Source: an uncultured Flavobacteriaceae bacterium
GTDB taxonomy: Bacteria; Bacteroidota; Bacteroidia; Flavobacteriales; Flavobacteriaceae
DNA length: 44,917 nucleotides
Assembly (NCBI GenBank): GCA_937944485.1
Contig: CALDYU010000030.1
Span: 1 to 44,917 of the forward strand
Reading direction: 5' to 3'
The notes under the pieces: generated by a model
Seen by the model: only the letters and a program-made list of their open reading frames with translations
Told to the model about the DNA's origin: nothing
The model's database searches: none
Shown: piece after piece, positions 1-11,570 of the stretch
How the letters are laid out: every line of letters starts with the position of its first letter
How positions within the stretch are numbered: the stretch's first letter is position 1
Translations under genes and position numbers: made by a program

Positions 1-240
1 CGAGCCATTCCACTACCGCAAAGCTTACAAAATATAGACCATAAGGATTGTGGAATTTATAGTTTCTGCTCACTTTGTAAAGCTATACTATTTGCAGAAA
101 CAAAAAGTATTCTATAGTCTTTTTGACCACACGAAAGGATTCGTGCGGCAGCGGGGGGGGGTACGGGTGAAAACATCGAGCATTCCACTACCGCAAAGCA
201 GTACAGGCTGGGCGGCAGCGGGGGGTCTTACTTATATCTT
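1..240. repeat. Direct-repeat region beyond the RHS immunity gene
   Basis: I see no convincing gene here. The motif ATTCCACTACCGCAAAGC, preceded by CGAG(C), occurs at about 1-24 and again at 177-199; the first copy has one extra C. A second motif, CGGCAGCGGGGGG, occurs at about 146-160 and 213-225, the first copy ending in a run of nine G (153-161). A short hairpin (CACGAA-AGGA-TTCGTG, 130-145) lies between them. The block sits just beyond the 3' end of the RHS operon, where displaced toxin tips and recombination scars are often found. A 69-codon reading frame at 50-259 (+) has no plausible protein features and I do not call it. The copy number elsewhere in the genome cannot be seen from here. 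Confidence 0.6.
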
Positions 241-270
241 ACTACTAGTCCAAAATTAGAGTGCAGAATT

Positions 271-663
271 CTACTTAGCTTTTTTAATTAAAAACAACCC
301 ATCAAAAAATAGCATTACAATCAACAATATGAAATAAAAATTATACTCTTTACCAATATTCAGTCCCTTAAAATAAGAAACGAGATATAATATTGATAAT
401 ATGAAAAAGAGCAATACAAAGATTCGCCAGAAAACTTGTTTTCTTAATTGAAACTTAATCATTAATACCGCTATAATACCGTTTATAATCAAGTAAAATG
501 GCAATATTGTTACTGAGCCAATCAAGAATACATAAAGAATATTTTTCAAAATATTTTCTTCTAAATCAAAAAAGAAATGTATTAATGCTGACCCTAAAAC
601 ACATATTGCAAAAGAAAGTATCGCAATCAATACACTTTTCATTATTAAGGGAGTATATCTCAT
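271..663 (-). CDS. Four-helix membrane protein, candidate RHS immunity protein
   Basis: A 130-residue protein with about four hydrophobic segments (roughly residues 8-32, 38-70, 78-98 and 108-126) and short basic loops, so an inner-membrane protein. I do not recognise a family. It starts 26 bp after the stop codon of the 3375-aa RHS toxin-like gene, on the same strand. This is the classic position of the cognate immunity gene of a polymorphic toxin. If that is its role, a membrane-embedded immunity protein would fit a toxin that acts on or across the cytoplasmic membrane. The family is unknown, and the immunity role is inferred from position, small size and low GC. An alternative start at Met8 (position 642) is possible and would give a more typical N-terminus. 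Confidence 0.6.
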   Translation of the reverse strand: MRYTPLIMKSVLIAILSFAICVLGSALIHFFFDLEENILKNILYVFLIGSVTILPFYLIINGIIAVLMIKFQLRKQVFWRIFVLLFFILSILYLVSYFKGLNIGKEYNFYFILLIVMLFFDGLFLIKKAK

Positions 664-689
664 TATTATGTTTTTTATTGAAAAAAGAA

Positions 690-3600
690 TTATTCATTCT
701 CTGTTTCTTTCATTTCGGGATTCCATTTAATTTGTTTCATAAAAGCATTAGAGATTTCAGCTTCCCCATCATTCTCATTCACAAATTCAGAAACATTGTT
801 CATGACCGCTTTCCATAATCTATCAGCACCTTCAAAAATTTGGCTAGCTGTCATAGCATCCAAAAGTGTTGTAGCCCTGTCAGCACCCCTTGTGAAAAAA
901 GTGAATGTACCATCTTTATTAGTAGTTATTCCAAACTGTCTATTTCCTGATACAGGATGATTTCCATCAGCAACGGTTCTTAAAGTGGAAAATACCCAGT
1001 AATTTTCTTCATTTTTCGCATCCATTACTGATAAATCTTCAACGTTAATTCCCAAAATAAAAACATTAAATCTCATAACGGTTCCGTTAGGCGTTAATTT
1101 AAATCGATCAGCTTCATCATCATTGTATGCTTCAAAATCAGTACCGCCCCCTTTAGTGAAAGTATTTAAATTGAGACGGAAATGTTCAAGAAAATCTTCA
1201 GGTGTGGTAAATTCAGCCGGCAATTTACTAATGGTAACCGAGTAGTAATCTAAATTAACATCTCCACCAGCTGCATTTTCTATTCTCTCCAAAATTACAG
1301 GTCCCCATATTCTTTCATCTGCTTTAGAAATTAGTGATGGACTAGTCGTAAATTCAATTAAATCGCTCCAAGGAGTAAAATCCTTTTCTGGAAGTTTCTT
1401 TAATCCTTCAGATGTAAATGGTTCATTGATATTTTCATTTGAATTAAGATCAATAGCCTCAAGGCCTTCTAATTCTATCGACGCAATAACTCTATTCTCA
1501 CTAAATGCATAGGGACTGTTCCAAGGATATACTGATTTTAAGGGGTCTGTGGCAAAAAACCTCCCGACCCTCGGGTCGTGCATTCGGTACTTGTAGTTAA
1601 TGGAGTTCCCCTCACCCTTGACCTCGTTATCCATTTCCTGTCCTTGGAAGCCGTACCTATAATCAGAGGTATTGGCGTGTCTATTAGGTAATAGCATCCC
1701 AAATGGATAGTAATCATTATAGGCGATTACATCAGGTTTTAGCGTGCCGTTATCGTTCACCTTACGGTCAGTGACCACACTGAGCACATTCCCCAAATGG
1801 TTGCTGAGCTCGTACCGTTTATCGCCAACCGTATTTTCAAAGAGCGTCTCTGTTGTCAAGGCCTCATTCGTAACCAGCACCTTCTTCTTCTCCAAACCTA
1901 AACGCGAACTGCCATAAATATGTTGTTCGGCAAGTGTTAAATTAGTGGTGCCATCACCCCCATCAACGGGCTTGATCTCTGCCAAAAAACTACTGCCGGC
2001 CTTGGCATGAAAATTGGGTTTTAACTCAATATAATTGCCAGCGGTCAAGGTCAGATCGCCCCCAGGTTCCACTGTATTTTCGGCCGTAGGGTTCGCAACC
2101 TGAATCCATTGCACGGCCTTGAACTCTTGTTGATCAGCAATGGTAATATTGTTCAATTCTACGGTGGGCGGGTTCGTCTCACCCCCATCAAAACCAATCT
2201 CTCCATCAGATTGTGCCTCATAAACCGCCAATACATTACCCTGTGCATCGCGCACATATAAGGTGGTGCGTTGGTCCTCTACCTCTGTCTTGGCAATACG
2301 GTTACCCAAACCATCATACTTAAACGTAATGGTGCTGATACCACCTACATCTTTGGTCACCGATCGTACCTTACCATCTACCCGCCAGTCGATATTGGTA
2401 ATGTTTTCTGCGGCATCGCTAACCAATTGCCCAATAGCATCATACTGATAGTTATTGGCACCTTGGCTGCCCAAATCGCCATAGCCGGTATCGCCTACCG
2501 CATCGGTCACATGAGTGAGTTGATTGTTAGTTTTGACGGTATTTCTGGTACCATCACCAGATATTGGATTTGTAAGGCTCGCTTCATTATAATGATAGGT
2601 CAACTGATCCATGGTGACCGTACTACCTGCGTTATCGGCCAATTTACGGGTCAATTCACTCAGGTTACCATTACGGTCATACTGGTAGGTAGCGGAATAA
2701 TTTTCACTACCGTTATTGTCTTTGCCTTTAAAGGCGCGTATTCGGTTTAATTGGTCATAAGCGTATTTGTTTTGCTGTACGGCAAGCATGCTTTCATCAT
2801 TATCAATAAGTGCCGTGACCATTTGTTTGATGTTACCGTTAAAGAGATCATTGCCTACATTGACCCCTTCAAAGGCTTCAGCGCTGCTTTCTAGTGTAAA
2901 TGCATTAGTGCCAATAGGAACATAATCTTCATTAAAATAACTCAGCGAGTAGCCCATAGCATCTTGTGCTACCGTTGAACCACTTGTACCATCGCCACCC
3001 ATATCGGCACTGGCCTGCAAGGTTTCTGAGTTAACACCTTTTAGCCAACCTTGTAGCGTGTAAGCATAGTCCATACCCTGTACTTGCTTGGCTCCCGTAA
3101 CCATACGTGCCAAGGGGCCATGCGCATAGTATTCATAGGTGGCATCTTTTTCCCAAACCATGCCATCGCTACTGGTCTCGACCATCGTAATGCGGTTATC
3201 GGCGTCATAAGTGTAACGGTGGGCAAACATGTCTTGTCGTTGGTTCTGGTAAATGACTCGGTTCACGTTTCCGCTGATCAGATCGTATTCATACAGTACC
3301 CTTTTCATACCCGAAATAGGGTTGTCGGGATCTAATACCATTAATCTATTGTGTTGCACCAGTTCTTTTACATTACCATGAATGTCATAATTATAGAACA
3401 TGGCATTATCGTAACTGGCGCTGGGTAAAACACTGCCCTGTACCTCATCATAATAGTAGACCGAAGCGACCCGGTTACGCGTATTGTCATCGGCTTCTTT
3501 GCCATCGGTCACCGAATCAAAAATGTTTTCTGCGGCATATAGGCTTATTTCGTTGTACTCCGTAAATGTGACCTCATATTGGGCATTGGAAATATTATTT

Positions 3601-6600
3601 GGATAATTAGTATTGGTATCTACATAATTGCCCGAGGCTGATAAGAAAAGTTTGCCTGTTGTCTCTTCGATGGCTATTCCCGTATTAGGAGCCAATTCCC
3701 CAGCTTGTACGATGCGCCCCAGTTCGTCGTAAACGCTATAACTGAAGCGGTTGTTGCCTAATTGTTTGGCATTTTGTGAGGCAATGATCCTACCCAGTCT
3801 ATCATAGGCAAAACGGGTTTCGCCTCCATCGGGGGTCTTTTGCCAAACCAGTTGGTTAAGGGAGTTATAACGGTACTCAGTGACCAATTCGTGATCGGGC
3901 AACAGACTGGTATTTTCGGTGGTCAAGCCCTGATTACGATGGGCATTGATCTGATCGTTCAACCCTCCATTGAGTTCATCTTCCGAAAAACGATCTACCC
4001 CTTCTGGCGGTACGGTTTGTAACAAATTACCCGCTTGGTCATAATAGTAGAGTGTGTATTGGTACTCCTTATCAAAATAGGTCATGTCAAAGGTCTCTAC
4101 TGGTGCGCCCACAGCATGCTCTAAATACGCGTTCACAAATTCTTGGCGTCGAGCGTCGATAACACTTTGATACACATCATTATTATAGGCTGCCATTACG
4201 CTGGCCTTAAACTGCTCGCACGGCGTTTCTTCGGGAATCTCTATTGCGGGTGCATTTGAAAAATCAACAGAAAAGGGTAGGGGCACGCATATACCTGGGT
4301 TGTCATTAAGATGGTCGGACACAAACTCGGCCCAAGTCATGGTATAGATATCATTGGTCGCATTTGCATCCAACCGTGTTGCCCTAGTATCTTCAACATG
4401 GTTCTTGTACAGATTAATCAGGCCCTGAGTACCACTATACCCATAGTTGAGTTCCGTGGCGCCAAATTGTGCAATGGTCATATAATTGAGATCTAAGGTG
4501 CTTGTCACCCCAAAAGAGAGCAGATAGGCTTCATAGTCATCGACCAGGTATTGGTAATGGTAGGTGCAAAAGTCTGACTCACTAACAAAGTCAGGGCCAT
4601 GAATACCATCTGCGTTTTCCCCTTCGCGAGGTTCTTTATCCGCAATGGTGTTCATCACATCAACATAGTCGGGGTATTTGTCGTTACAACTGACTGGCAT
4701 GGGCACTTCGGGAATACAGATGCTCGAACCACATTCTTCACGGGGCGGGGTAAGGGATTTGGAAGTTGCAATAGTAATTAGACTTGATTTTGAGGTGTAA
4801 CGAGGAGGTGTTAACAACAAATCATTATAGTCGTATAGACCAATTTGATTTTCGCCCCTTACGATTGCCGATTCCATTCTTGAAAAGGCAGAGTTGTCTA
4901 TTGACCTAGCTGAAGGTATTTGCCCAGCAATTGGTCTAGATACAGGTAATGAAGGGTCTGTCGCCAAAATATCACACATATACAGACCTGTTTGAGTGAA
5001 TGAGTTTGTCGTATTTAAGAGTTTTTCCCCTCTGAAACTTCGCAGAAAAACATTTTTGGCCCTTTTTGTAATACCTGAATTGTCAATGAAATCAACGGTC
5101 GCAAATTCACCTGACAAATAACCATCGCCTGGAGGTGTTCGTACTATTTTGATATCAACAATTTGCGCTACGTCATAAAAGTCTTCCTCAAAGCGTATAG
5201 AATATTGTAAATAAGAGCCCGTATCAAATTGGGCTCGAATTGAAACTTGATTGAATCCTCCGTCACCATTTACTTGTACATTTTTATAAACATCCGATCT
5301 GTAAGATGAAAAAACATTATCATATTCTAAATTGGGATTATTTGCATAAACGGGTTCCAAAAGCTGTTTGTATCTTTCGTTTAAATCAAATTCATTAAAG
5401 TAAAGATTAAAAAATTGGGTCTCAGCATCTTGCTGGGTTATCAAGTTATTGTCAAAATCCAATGCAGCATTGAATGCATTTACAAGAAGGCTTTCCAAAA
5501 TATCTTCTTCTGTATCTCCGCAAAGAAGAACATCTATATTATCCAAAGTCGAAGGATTAGGTTGTAAAACAACATCATTGTAAAGATCCATCAAATCACA
5601 CCCAAAATATAAATCGCTATCACCGACTCCACCAGAACTAAATCTAGGAACGTTAGCTCTGGATTGTCTAGGCTTTAGAAAAGGAACCTGATTTGTAACC
5701 CCTGAGCTATCAGTAAAGGTCATATTAAAAGTACCGTCATCTACGTAATCAAAAGCTTGTATGGCACTAATATTTCTTAAATCATTATTGGTTTGAAAGG
5801 CAACAATATGAATATCGGAAAACCTTATTAAGATATTTGTGATGTTGAAACTTGAAAGATAAAGTATGATTGCATTTACTTCGTCAGTATTGCTGAAATC
5901 AACAGCATCACTACAATCATTTGGTCTTAATTCACAGTAACGGGCACTATTCTTCGTGAAATACTCTTGTATAAAATCATCAAATTCTGGATACAGACTT
6001 AAATCAATCAGTTGGTTCACATTTGAAAATTCACCTTGGGACAACATCGCATTTAACAGATTTTCCATAGCTCCAGCAACAGATGGCCCTAAGGTTGCTT
6101 CTCCATCTTGACAAACTAAAACAGGATCTTCGCCTACCAAATCATTGATATCCTCCCCAGGGCAGCATAAAAAATTAATCAAAGGTTCTCCCTCTACTCC
6201 TCCTTGAGAGAGCGTACCCGAAATACTTTCTTTTTCAAAATTGGTGTTGAGATAACTTACTGTAGCTTGTTGAGCGGTGATCTGACCTACAGCATTATAC
6301 GTATAATTGAGACCTACGCCAGTAAAGTCTGAAATGTTCGCCGTTGGTAGCGCTGTATCCAAATCAAGCACAAAACGTTGTACACCATCTACATCAATAA
6401 TATACATATCGGTGTCGGTATTCGTCCAGGTAGCTACATTACCACCGAAAAAAGTATTTAAATAACCATTTTGGTAAGCAGGAACTGCATTTAGATCCAA
6501 CCCTGAAGCTGTTAACCCATTCGAATCCTTAAGGGTATTCAAAAGGCTTACTAGGGCTTGGGTAAAACGACGCTCTTTATCACAATCACCCAAAGGACCT

Positions 6601-9600
6601 ACACTACCCCCATCGCCCAAATATTGTCCAATTCCATCTGATGCACCAGCTACCGTTATACTACAGTTTGAAATACGGGCTTGGGTGGTACCGCTGATGA
6701 TGACTTCTTCATAGTCAACCGCAGCTGGTGATGTGCGTACCTGTGCCACAGCCTGATAGGTGAACAATTGACTTGGATTCGTAATTTCAGGAGCATAGAT
6801 ATTGCTTACCTTGGTAATCACCCAATTGCTGCCATAATTACCCCAACTTAACCCACTACCCGAGGGAAGTTCAACGGTAAGGGGCGATTCTCCGTTAACC
6901 ACTTCAATAGACAATACATTAGCACTTACAGAGTTATTTATCGTATAATTATTAGCCGCAGGAAATACACCACCCAAATCTTCAAAAAGGGCTCGACTGA
7001 GGTAATTACCATTAAAATTCCATTGGTTGGGAATGCCAGAAACCTCTAGATCATCAAATGTATATTCTAAAAATACCTGCAAATCTCTTGCCAATGGGCA
7101 TACCCCTGTTTGTACGTACAATTCGTAGCCTGATAAATCGGCCAAGTCGTTGACTACATCGGCAGCATTTTGCCCAGAATCGTACAAATGATCTGAGGGT
7201 TTAAAACGTTTCTCTTTACCCAAATATTCATTGGCCACCTCACTTTCACAAACACGATCTTGCCCAGAATCCAATATCGTATTGATTGCATTGCGCTGGG
7301 TATTACCAACTGTGGTATAATCGGCAATAACCGCCAAGATATTGGCTGGAGCATTTTCTTCGCCTATACAACCGTTGTAGGCATCTAAAGATTCTGCGTA
7401 TACATTGGCGAACAGTGTTTGTAGGTTCTGCTTTACATTTATGTAGTTGGTTTTATAAATATTCCAAAATTCATCCCTTTCTTCTGAGGAGAGATTGCCA
7501 ATATTTACAGATTCGGTGCAATCAGAAATGCTATTACACCTTATCATGGCATAGGCAAAATCTTCTAAACTGCGACCGCTACCATTATAGTTGCTTCCCA
7601 AGGCCTCTTGCATGATGGTTCTGCGCAAATCAAACCCAAGCCCCGAAAGCCCTGCGGGAACACTGGATGTAGCATTAAAAAAGGGATCTTGATCCATGAT
7701 GGAAGTACCTGACGACAGTGTACCTGCTTCAGTGTAAGTTTCCAAAAGTCTTAAATATTGATCATACCCATCAGAATTCATCAAAGCACTCCCCGCATTT
7801 GAAACGGTATTCGTGATTCCGCAGACCAATTCAGCATATTCTAAATAGCGGTATTCGGGGTGATAAACAATTAGAGACTCTGCCCATTCATCTTGCCAAA
7901 TGTTAGAAGAAACAAAATCTTCAGCAAATGCCAAATATTGCGGCTCGACCAAATACTCATTATTGCCAGGCACTTGGCTTACTGGAATTAACGTAACACC
8001 AATTTCTATTTCGGGCGAGTACGAAGGATTACCTTCGCTATCAATACTTTCAACTACCTTGACATAGCTTCTTGCGCCATCAGCGTCGTAATAATGCCCA
8101 AGGCCATATAATTCCGCATCTGTCGGGAGGGCATCAAATTTGGGGTGTCTCGGATTTTTCCAACTATTAAAGAGTGCCGACCCCACGGCTGTCTCAGCAC
8201 CTGTTATTCTATTATTTTCATTGAAGATACTGAGGAACACATTGGCAATCTCAGCTACTTCTTCGTCACCTTGCACATTAATTTGCTGCAATGTACTTGA
8301 GGCCACCCCATATTGACCCGTGGGCTTCATATCATTCAAGAGTGCTGAAGCAGCAATTTGGCAGGAAACCGAATTAGCGACGACTTCTTCTGAGGTGTTT
8401 CCTGCTATACCATTATCTTCGGTACAGGGTGAATTACAGGCCCGTATGAGTTCGTCCCATTGGTTTCCAAAAGCTATTTCAATCCTGGCACGTTCGTCAA
8501 TCAATTCTTCTTCCGTTAAAACGGACTCTAACTGCGAAAAATCGTAATTCTCTAACTGAACGGTTTGATATTCAAGCTTATCTCCATATTCATCAAACAA
8601 AGCCTGTTCGCAATCAGCACAATTGGTAAAACAGCCATCAAATATATCTTCAGGAACCGGTGATACAATATCGGGGTCTAAATAACATGCATCACTGGGA
8701 TCTAACAATTTGGCCACATAGGCATCGGCATCGGCTTCTAAGTTATCTTTGTTTACTCGTAAACGCTTAACAATACTATAACTACCTCTTTCTACATTGA
8801 CCGTAAAATTAGAGGGGTCAAAATTCGTGCGATCAACCAGCGAAATACCATCACCATTCAAAACGTCTAAAAAAGTATCATATACTACATTATAGCTTTG
8901 ATCTATTCCGTTGCAGACAAAGGTAAACTGGACATTACCCAGATTATAAGACAATTGCAACTGATCGTCAAAGGCCGAAACTTTGGTGGCGTTGTAAATG
9001 AGAGCATCATTTGAAGCCCCAAAAACCCCTGTAGATTGTAATAGATTGTCATCAAAAGGCGAATCTGTTGCCGTACTGTTCGATTTACCCAAAAGATCTA
9101 CAGTAATCGTTTTGTGGATGTCGGCATTGGCCTCGTCATCTAGGGCATTCATATTCGTTGGCGTTGCCCCCATTAAGGCCGTTGCTATCGTTCTACCCTG
9201 CGGGTCAATATAACTGACGCTGGCTTGGTTATTGGGATCAAGGACGAGGTTTTTTTTGTAATGGGAAAAATTGCCCGCACTATACCCAAACAATCTGTTG
9301 AGTTCTTTTTGCTCTGGTTTACCATAATAGTATTCCATTTCATGGCCATTACCGAGCTGGTGTTCTAAGCCCACACCACTTTTACGTCTTATGCGGCCAG
9401 TATTGTCGGGCATATATTCTATCTGCGAAAAGGGATAGCCCCCTGCATTGGGCACTCTTTCCTTGTAGGGGTCGCCGACATCATTGTTTGGGCTGTAGTA
9501 CTTGCTAGCACCACTAAGGTTATCAAGAGGTTTGGGCACGAAGTTGTCCAAAATGTTCTGATTGTTCAAATCAAAGTCTTGATAGCCATAGGGTGTTCCT

Positions 9601-10817
9601 GCATTACTTTGATTAAAATTGGGATAGTAGCTTATGCTATCAGTTGCTATGGGCACGGGAAGCACCTCTACTGCTGGGCGTCCTTGGGCGTCATAAATGA
9701 CCTCGCCCACGATGACATTATCATCAGAATTTATCTTGGTGACCGTTTGTCGATTGCGCAGGGTGCCGTCAAAATAACTGACCACTTCCTTCTTTTTTCC
9801 ATCTTCGGCATAAGACGCTTGAAACTGCCAGTTTTTTTTCAATTGATGGCTATTTGGATCCGTGTCTGCAATATCAATCTGAAAAATATAATTGGTGTTC
9901 CAATCAGAGAGCACGTCAATATCTGTTTCATAAAAGTTACCCATGCTCCAATCCCCAAATTTTAACTGATAAGGTGCTGTGGTAAATTTGCCAACAGCCC
10001 TTACACGATACAAAAGGTATCCTTTTCCGTAAATAAGAGGTATCGAATAACTTTGTTCTGCAGCTTGTACCCTGGTACTATTTAACTCAAAATCCTTGAT
10101 GGTAAAAGGAATATCTTCCTTGGGTCTAAATACGGTCAAATCAGGATTTCCATCAACATCTTCTCCATAAGCATCTATCCAAGTCCATTCCAAATCATAG
10201 GAGATAGCACCCTGCACAGGTTCCCAGGTTATTTGAAGTTCTTTTTTTTCTGGAATAGGGTTCGCTATGGGATTGGGAATATCGCTGGACAATGGCATAA
10301 AGCTTTCCGCATCAAAACCAAGTTCGAGAACCACATTTTGTGGTACGGAGCCATTAACAACGCTGGATCCGCCATTAGTGGATTCTGTACCCTCTACAAT
10401 AACAACCCTTGTTCCGTAGCTGGATGCCACTACCCATTTTGAAACATCCACGTAATTGTTCCCAGATCCAGATGTCATATTGTGTGCCACCGATAGCGTC
10501 ACCTCTTCGGGGGTTGTTGAAAAAACACCCAATGCATCCGCTTTAAACACATTCATTCGCAGTGAATAGGTGAATGATGCCGCTGATGTTGGCTCATTAA
10601 GAATACTTAATTTTAAAAAGGATCTTGGTTCAGGAGTTTCATACCCATTGCCCGGTAAACGTGTAGTCACATGTTCTAACGGACTTGAGGTGCCCAGTAC
10701 CGCAGTTACCTGATTGTTATCAAATTGGGTATAGTCCTGTGCACTTACAAAAAGCCCCGAAAGAACGAAAAAAGTAAGTATCCAAAGGGAATAGGGTATC
10801 TTATTTAACTTGAACAT
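690..10817 (-). CDS. Giant RHS/YD-repeat protein with variable C-terminal domain (polymorphic toxin-like)
   Basis: A 3375-aa exported protein. A Sec signal peptide occupies about residues 1-26, ending VSAQ. An N-terminal shell region (about 200-560) contains Bacteroidetes-RHS motifs such as [15 protein letters not shown] (near 373) and [13 protein letters not shown] (near 535). A long Cys-containing, YD-free middle spans about 640-2250. YD repeats run from about 2258 to 2870 (e.g. [48 protein letters not shown]). A '[21 protein letters not shown]' type module follows at about 2885-2953. The RHS-associated core, about 3000-3121, includes [34 protein letters not shown] and [18 protein letters not shown]. 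Beyond it a unique tail of about 250 residues (3122-3375) has [11 protein letters not shown] and FFTRGADR motifs and no family I can name. RHS proteins form hollow shells that enclose such tails, often toxins. It is fifth in a likely six-gene operon and is followed by a putative immunity gene. Confidence 0.9.
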   Translation of the reverse strand: MFKLNKIPYSLWILTFFVLSGLFVSAQDYTQFDNNQVTAVLGTSSPLEHVTTRLPGNGYETPEPRSFLKLSILNEPTSAASFTYSLRMNVFKADALGVFSTTPEEVTLSVAHNMTSGSGNNYVDVSKWVVASSYGTRVVIVEGTESTNGGSSVVNGSVPQNVVLELGFDAESFMPLSSDIPNPIANPIPEKKELQITWEPVQGAISYDLEWTWIDAYGEDVDGNPDLTVFRPKEDIPFTIKDFELNSTRVQAAEQSYSIPLIYGKGYLLYRVRAVGKFTTAPYQLKFGDWSMGNFYETDIDVLSDWNTNYIFQIDIADTDPNSHQLKKNWQFQASYAEDGKKKEVVSYFDGTLRNRQTVTKINSDDNVIVGEVIYDAQGRPAVEVLPVPIATDSISYYPNFNQSNAGTPYGYQDFDLNNQNILDNFVPKPLDNLSGASKYYSPNNDVGDPYKERVPNAGGYPFSQIEYMPDNTGRIRRKSGVGLEHQLGNGHEMEYYYGKPEQKELNRLFGYSAGNFSHYKKNLVLDPNNQASVSYIDPQGRTIATALMGATPTNMNALDDEANADIHKTITVDLLGKSNSTATDSPFDDNLLQSTGVFGASNDALIYNATKVSAFDDQLQLSYNLGNVQFTFVCNGIDQSYNVVYDTFLDVLNGDGISLVDRTNFDPSNFTVNVERGSYSIVKRLRVNKDNLEADADAYVAKLLDPSDACYLDPDIVSPVPEDIFDGCFTNCADCEQALFDEYGDKLEYQTVQLENYDFSQLESVLTEEELIDERARIEIAFGNQWDELIRACNSPCTEDNGIAGNTSEEVVANSVSCQIAASALLNDMKPTGQYGVASSTLQQINVQGDEEVAEIANVFLSIFNENNRITGAETAVGSALFNSWKNPRHPKFDALPTDAELYGLGHYYDADGARSYVKVVESIDSEGNPSYSPEIEIGVTLIPVSQVPGNNEYLVEPQYLAFAEDFVSSNIWQDEWAESLIVYHPEYRYLEYAELVCGITNTVSNAGSALMNSDGYDQYLRLLETYTEAGTLSSGTSIMDQDPFFNATSSVPAGLSGLGFDLRRTIMQEALGSNYNGSGRSLEDFAYAMIRCNSISDCTESVNIGNLSSEERDEFWNIYKTNYINVKQNLQTLFANVYAESLDAYNGCIGEENAPANILAVIADYTTVGNTQRNAINTILDSGQDRVCESEVANEYLGKEKRFKPSDHLYDSGQNAADVVNDLADLSGYELYVQTGVCPLARDLQVFLEYTFDDLEVSGIPNQWNFNGNYLSRALFEDLGGVFPAANNYTINNSVSANVLSIEVVNGESPLTVELPSGSGLSWGNYGSNWVITKVSNIYAPEITNPSQLFTYQAVAQVRTSPAAVDYEEVIISGTTQARISNCSITVAGASDGIGQYLGDGGSVGPLGDCDKERRFTQALVSLLNTLKDSNGLTASGLDLNAVPAYQNGYLNTFFGGNVATWTNTDTDMYIIDVDGVQRFVLDLDTALPTANISDFTGVGLNYTYNAVGQITAQQATVSYLNTNFEKESISGTLSQGGVEGEPLINFLCCPGEDINDLVGEDPVLVCQDGEATLGPSVAGAMENLLNAMLSQGEFSNVNQLIDLSLYPEFDDFIQEYFTKNSARYCELRPNDCSDAVDFSNTDEVNAIILYLSSFNITNILIRFSDIHIVAFQTNNDLRNISAIQAFDYVDDGTFNMTFTDSSGVTNQVPFLKPRQSRANVPRFSSGGVGDSDLYFGCDLMDLYNDVVLQPNPSTLDNIDVLLCGDTEEDILESLLVNAFNAALDFDNNLITQQDAETQFFNLYFNEFDLNERYKQLLEPVYANNPNLEYDNVFSSYRSDVYKNVQVNGDGGFNQVSIRAQFDTGSYLQYSIRFEEDFYDVAQIVDIKIVRTPPGDGYLSGEFATVDFIDNSGITKRAKNVFLRSFRGEKLLNTTNSFTQTGLYMCDILATDPSLPVSRPIAGQIPSARSIDNSAFSRMESAIVRGENQIGLYDYNDLLLTPPRYTSKSSLITIATSKSLTPPREECGSSICIPEVPMPVSCNDKYPDYVDVMNTIADKEPREGENADGIHGPDFVSESDFCTYHYQYLVDDYEAYLLSFGVTSTLDLNYMTIAQFGATELNYGYSGTQGLINLYKNHVEDTRATRLDANATNDIYTMTWAEFVSDHLNDNPGICVPLPFSVDFSNAPAIEIPEETPCEQFKASVMAAYNNDVYQSVIDARRQEFVNAYLEHAVGAPVETFDMTYFDKEYQYTLYYYDQAGNLLQTVPPEGVDRFSEDELNGGLNDQINAHRNQGLTTENTSLLPDHELVTEYRYNSLNQLVWQKTPDGGETRFAYDRLGRIIASQNAKQLGNNRFSYSVYDELGRIVQAGELAPNTGIAIEETTGKLFLSASGNYVDTNTNYPNNISNAQYEVTFTEYNEISLYAAENIFDSVTDGKEADDNTRNRVASVYYYDEVQGSVLPSASYDNAMFYNYDIHGNVKELVQHNRLMVLDPDNPISGMKRVLYEYDLISGNVNRVIYQNQRQDMFAHRYTYDADNRITMVETSSDGMVWEKDATYEYYAHGPLARMVTGAKQVQGMDYAYTLQGWLKGVNSETLQASADMGGDGTSGSTVAQDAMGYSLSYFNEDYVPIGTNAFTLESSAEAFEGVNVGNDLFNGNIKQMVTALIDNDESMLAVQQNKYAYDQLNRIRAFKGKDNNGSENYSATYQYDRNGNLSELTRKLADNAGSTVTMDQLTYHYNEASLTNPISGDGTRNTVKTNNQLTHVTDAVGDTGYGDLGSQGANNYQYDAIGQLVSDAAENITNIDWRVDGKVRSVTKDVGGISTITFKYDGLGNRIAKTEVEDQRTTLYVRDAQGNVLAVYEAQSDGEIGFDGGETNPPTVELNNITIADQQEFKAVQWIQVANPTAENTVEPGGDLTLTAGNYIELKPNFHAKAGSSFLAEIKPVDGGDGTTNLTLAEQHIYGSSRLGLEKKKVLVTNEALTTETLFENTVGDKRYELSNHLGNVLSVVTDRKVNDNGTLKPDVIAYNDYYPFGMLLPNRHANTSDYRYGFQGQEMDNEVKGEGNSINYKYRMHDPRVGRFFATDPLKSVYPWNSPYAFSENRVIASIELEGLEAIDLNSNENINEPFTSEGLKKLPEKDFTPWSDLIEFTTSPSLISKADERIWGPVILERIENAAGGDVNLDYYSVTISKLPAEFTTPEDFLEHFRLNLNTFTKGGGTDFEAYNDDEADRFKLTPNGTVMRFNVFILGINVEDLSVMDAKNEENYWVFSTLRTVADGNHPVSGNRQFGITTNKDGTFTFFTRGADRATTLLDAMTASQIFEGADRLWKAVMNNVSEFVNENDGEAEISNAFMKQIKWNPEMKETENE

Positions 10818-10847
10818 TGGTTATCGTGTTTGCTCTTGGTTACTAAT

Positions 10848-11570
10848 TTATTTTCTTTGATCGATTAATTGATAAGACCTGTATTGCCCTGTCAACTGCA
10901 GATTTTGATTCGTTTCTTTAATGATAAACTCTTTCAGACTCCTTTTTTGAACCTGCCCATCAAAATCGTGTTTCATTTCAATGGCCAAACGCCCATAATC
11001 ATTTACCGTGCCACCTGAATTTTCATCTTGAAAAGGAACTAAAGTGCTGAAATACAGTACTTGTTTTAAAACACTAAAGTTGTTTTTATCTATATGCAAC
11101 ACCACTTTACCATAAGGGAGTTGCGAAAATGTATTTTGTACCGCTACCAGCTCACATATCCATTTTTTTTCACCGCCATCCGTTAATTGAGATTTTTTAA
11201 AATAGTTCAACAAGGAAGCCACTTCTGCAGGACTGCTATGGTCTGTGACCAAATCTGAAAAAATGATTGTTCTTTTTTTGTCATCAACGGTCACTTGACC
11301 ATTGCGAAATTTATGTACCTCTGACTCTAAAAAGACAGTTCTAATATAATCTCCATTTTTCTCCAATGTTCCATCGTATATTTCCGTAACCTTATTTCCT
11401 GAAAGCCCTCGAAGCATCGAAAAAGTCATTTCTATTCTGTAACTATTTTTGTTTTTATAGAAATGGGTCACTTTATCTAAAACCTCTTTTACACTGGGTT
11501 CTTGGGCTTTCAGCAAAAAAGCTGGAGCCAAGACAAAAAATAAAAAGACAAGGATTAACGGTTTCTTCAT
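10848..11570 (-). CDS. LolA-like periplasmic protein
   Basis: A 240-residue protein with a cleavable signal peptide (about 1-22, ending LLKAQ). The region after it (about 25-235) reads like the LolA/LolB half-barrel: an N-terminal helix (VLDKVTHFYKNKNSYRIEM), then alternating strands with YDGTLEKNGDYIRTVF, HKFRNGQVTVDDKKRTIIF and a KVVLHIDKNNFSVLKQVLYF stretch. LolA-fold proteins bind acyl chains or other hydrophobic ligands in the periplasm. This copy is not the housekeeping LolA: its start overlaps the stop of the 2265-aa LRR protein by four bases (ATGA), implying translational coupling, and it ends 30 bp before the RHS gene. A role as a periplasmic chaperone or lipid-handling factor for the giant proteins is inference. 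The fold assignment is by pattern only. Confidence 0.6.
   Translation of the reverse strand: MKKPLILVFLFFVLAPAFLLKAQEPSVKEVLDKVTHFYKNKNSYRIEMTFSMLRGLSGNKVTEIYDGTLEKNGDYIRTVFLESEVHKFRNGQVTVDDKKRTIIFSDLVTDHSSPAEVASLLNYFKKSQLTDGGEKKWICELVAVQNTFSQLPYGKVVLHIDKNNFSVLKQVLYFSTLVPFQDENSGGTVNDYGRLAIEMKHDFDGQVQKRSLKEFIIKETNQNLQLTGQYRSYQLIDQRK

Noticed and set aside
50..259. A 69-codon plus-strand frame through the repeat region at the left end
   Set aside because: It is built from the repeats and the G-run, with no protein features or conserved start context.
9579..9965. A 128-codon plus-strand frame opposite the RHS gene
   Set aside because: It is the antisense shadow of a well-supported coding region, with no start signal or domain.
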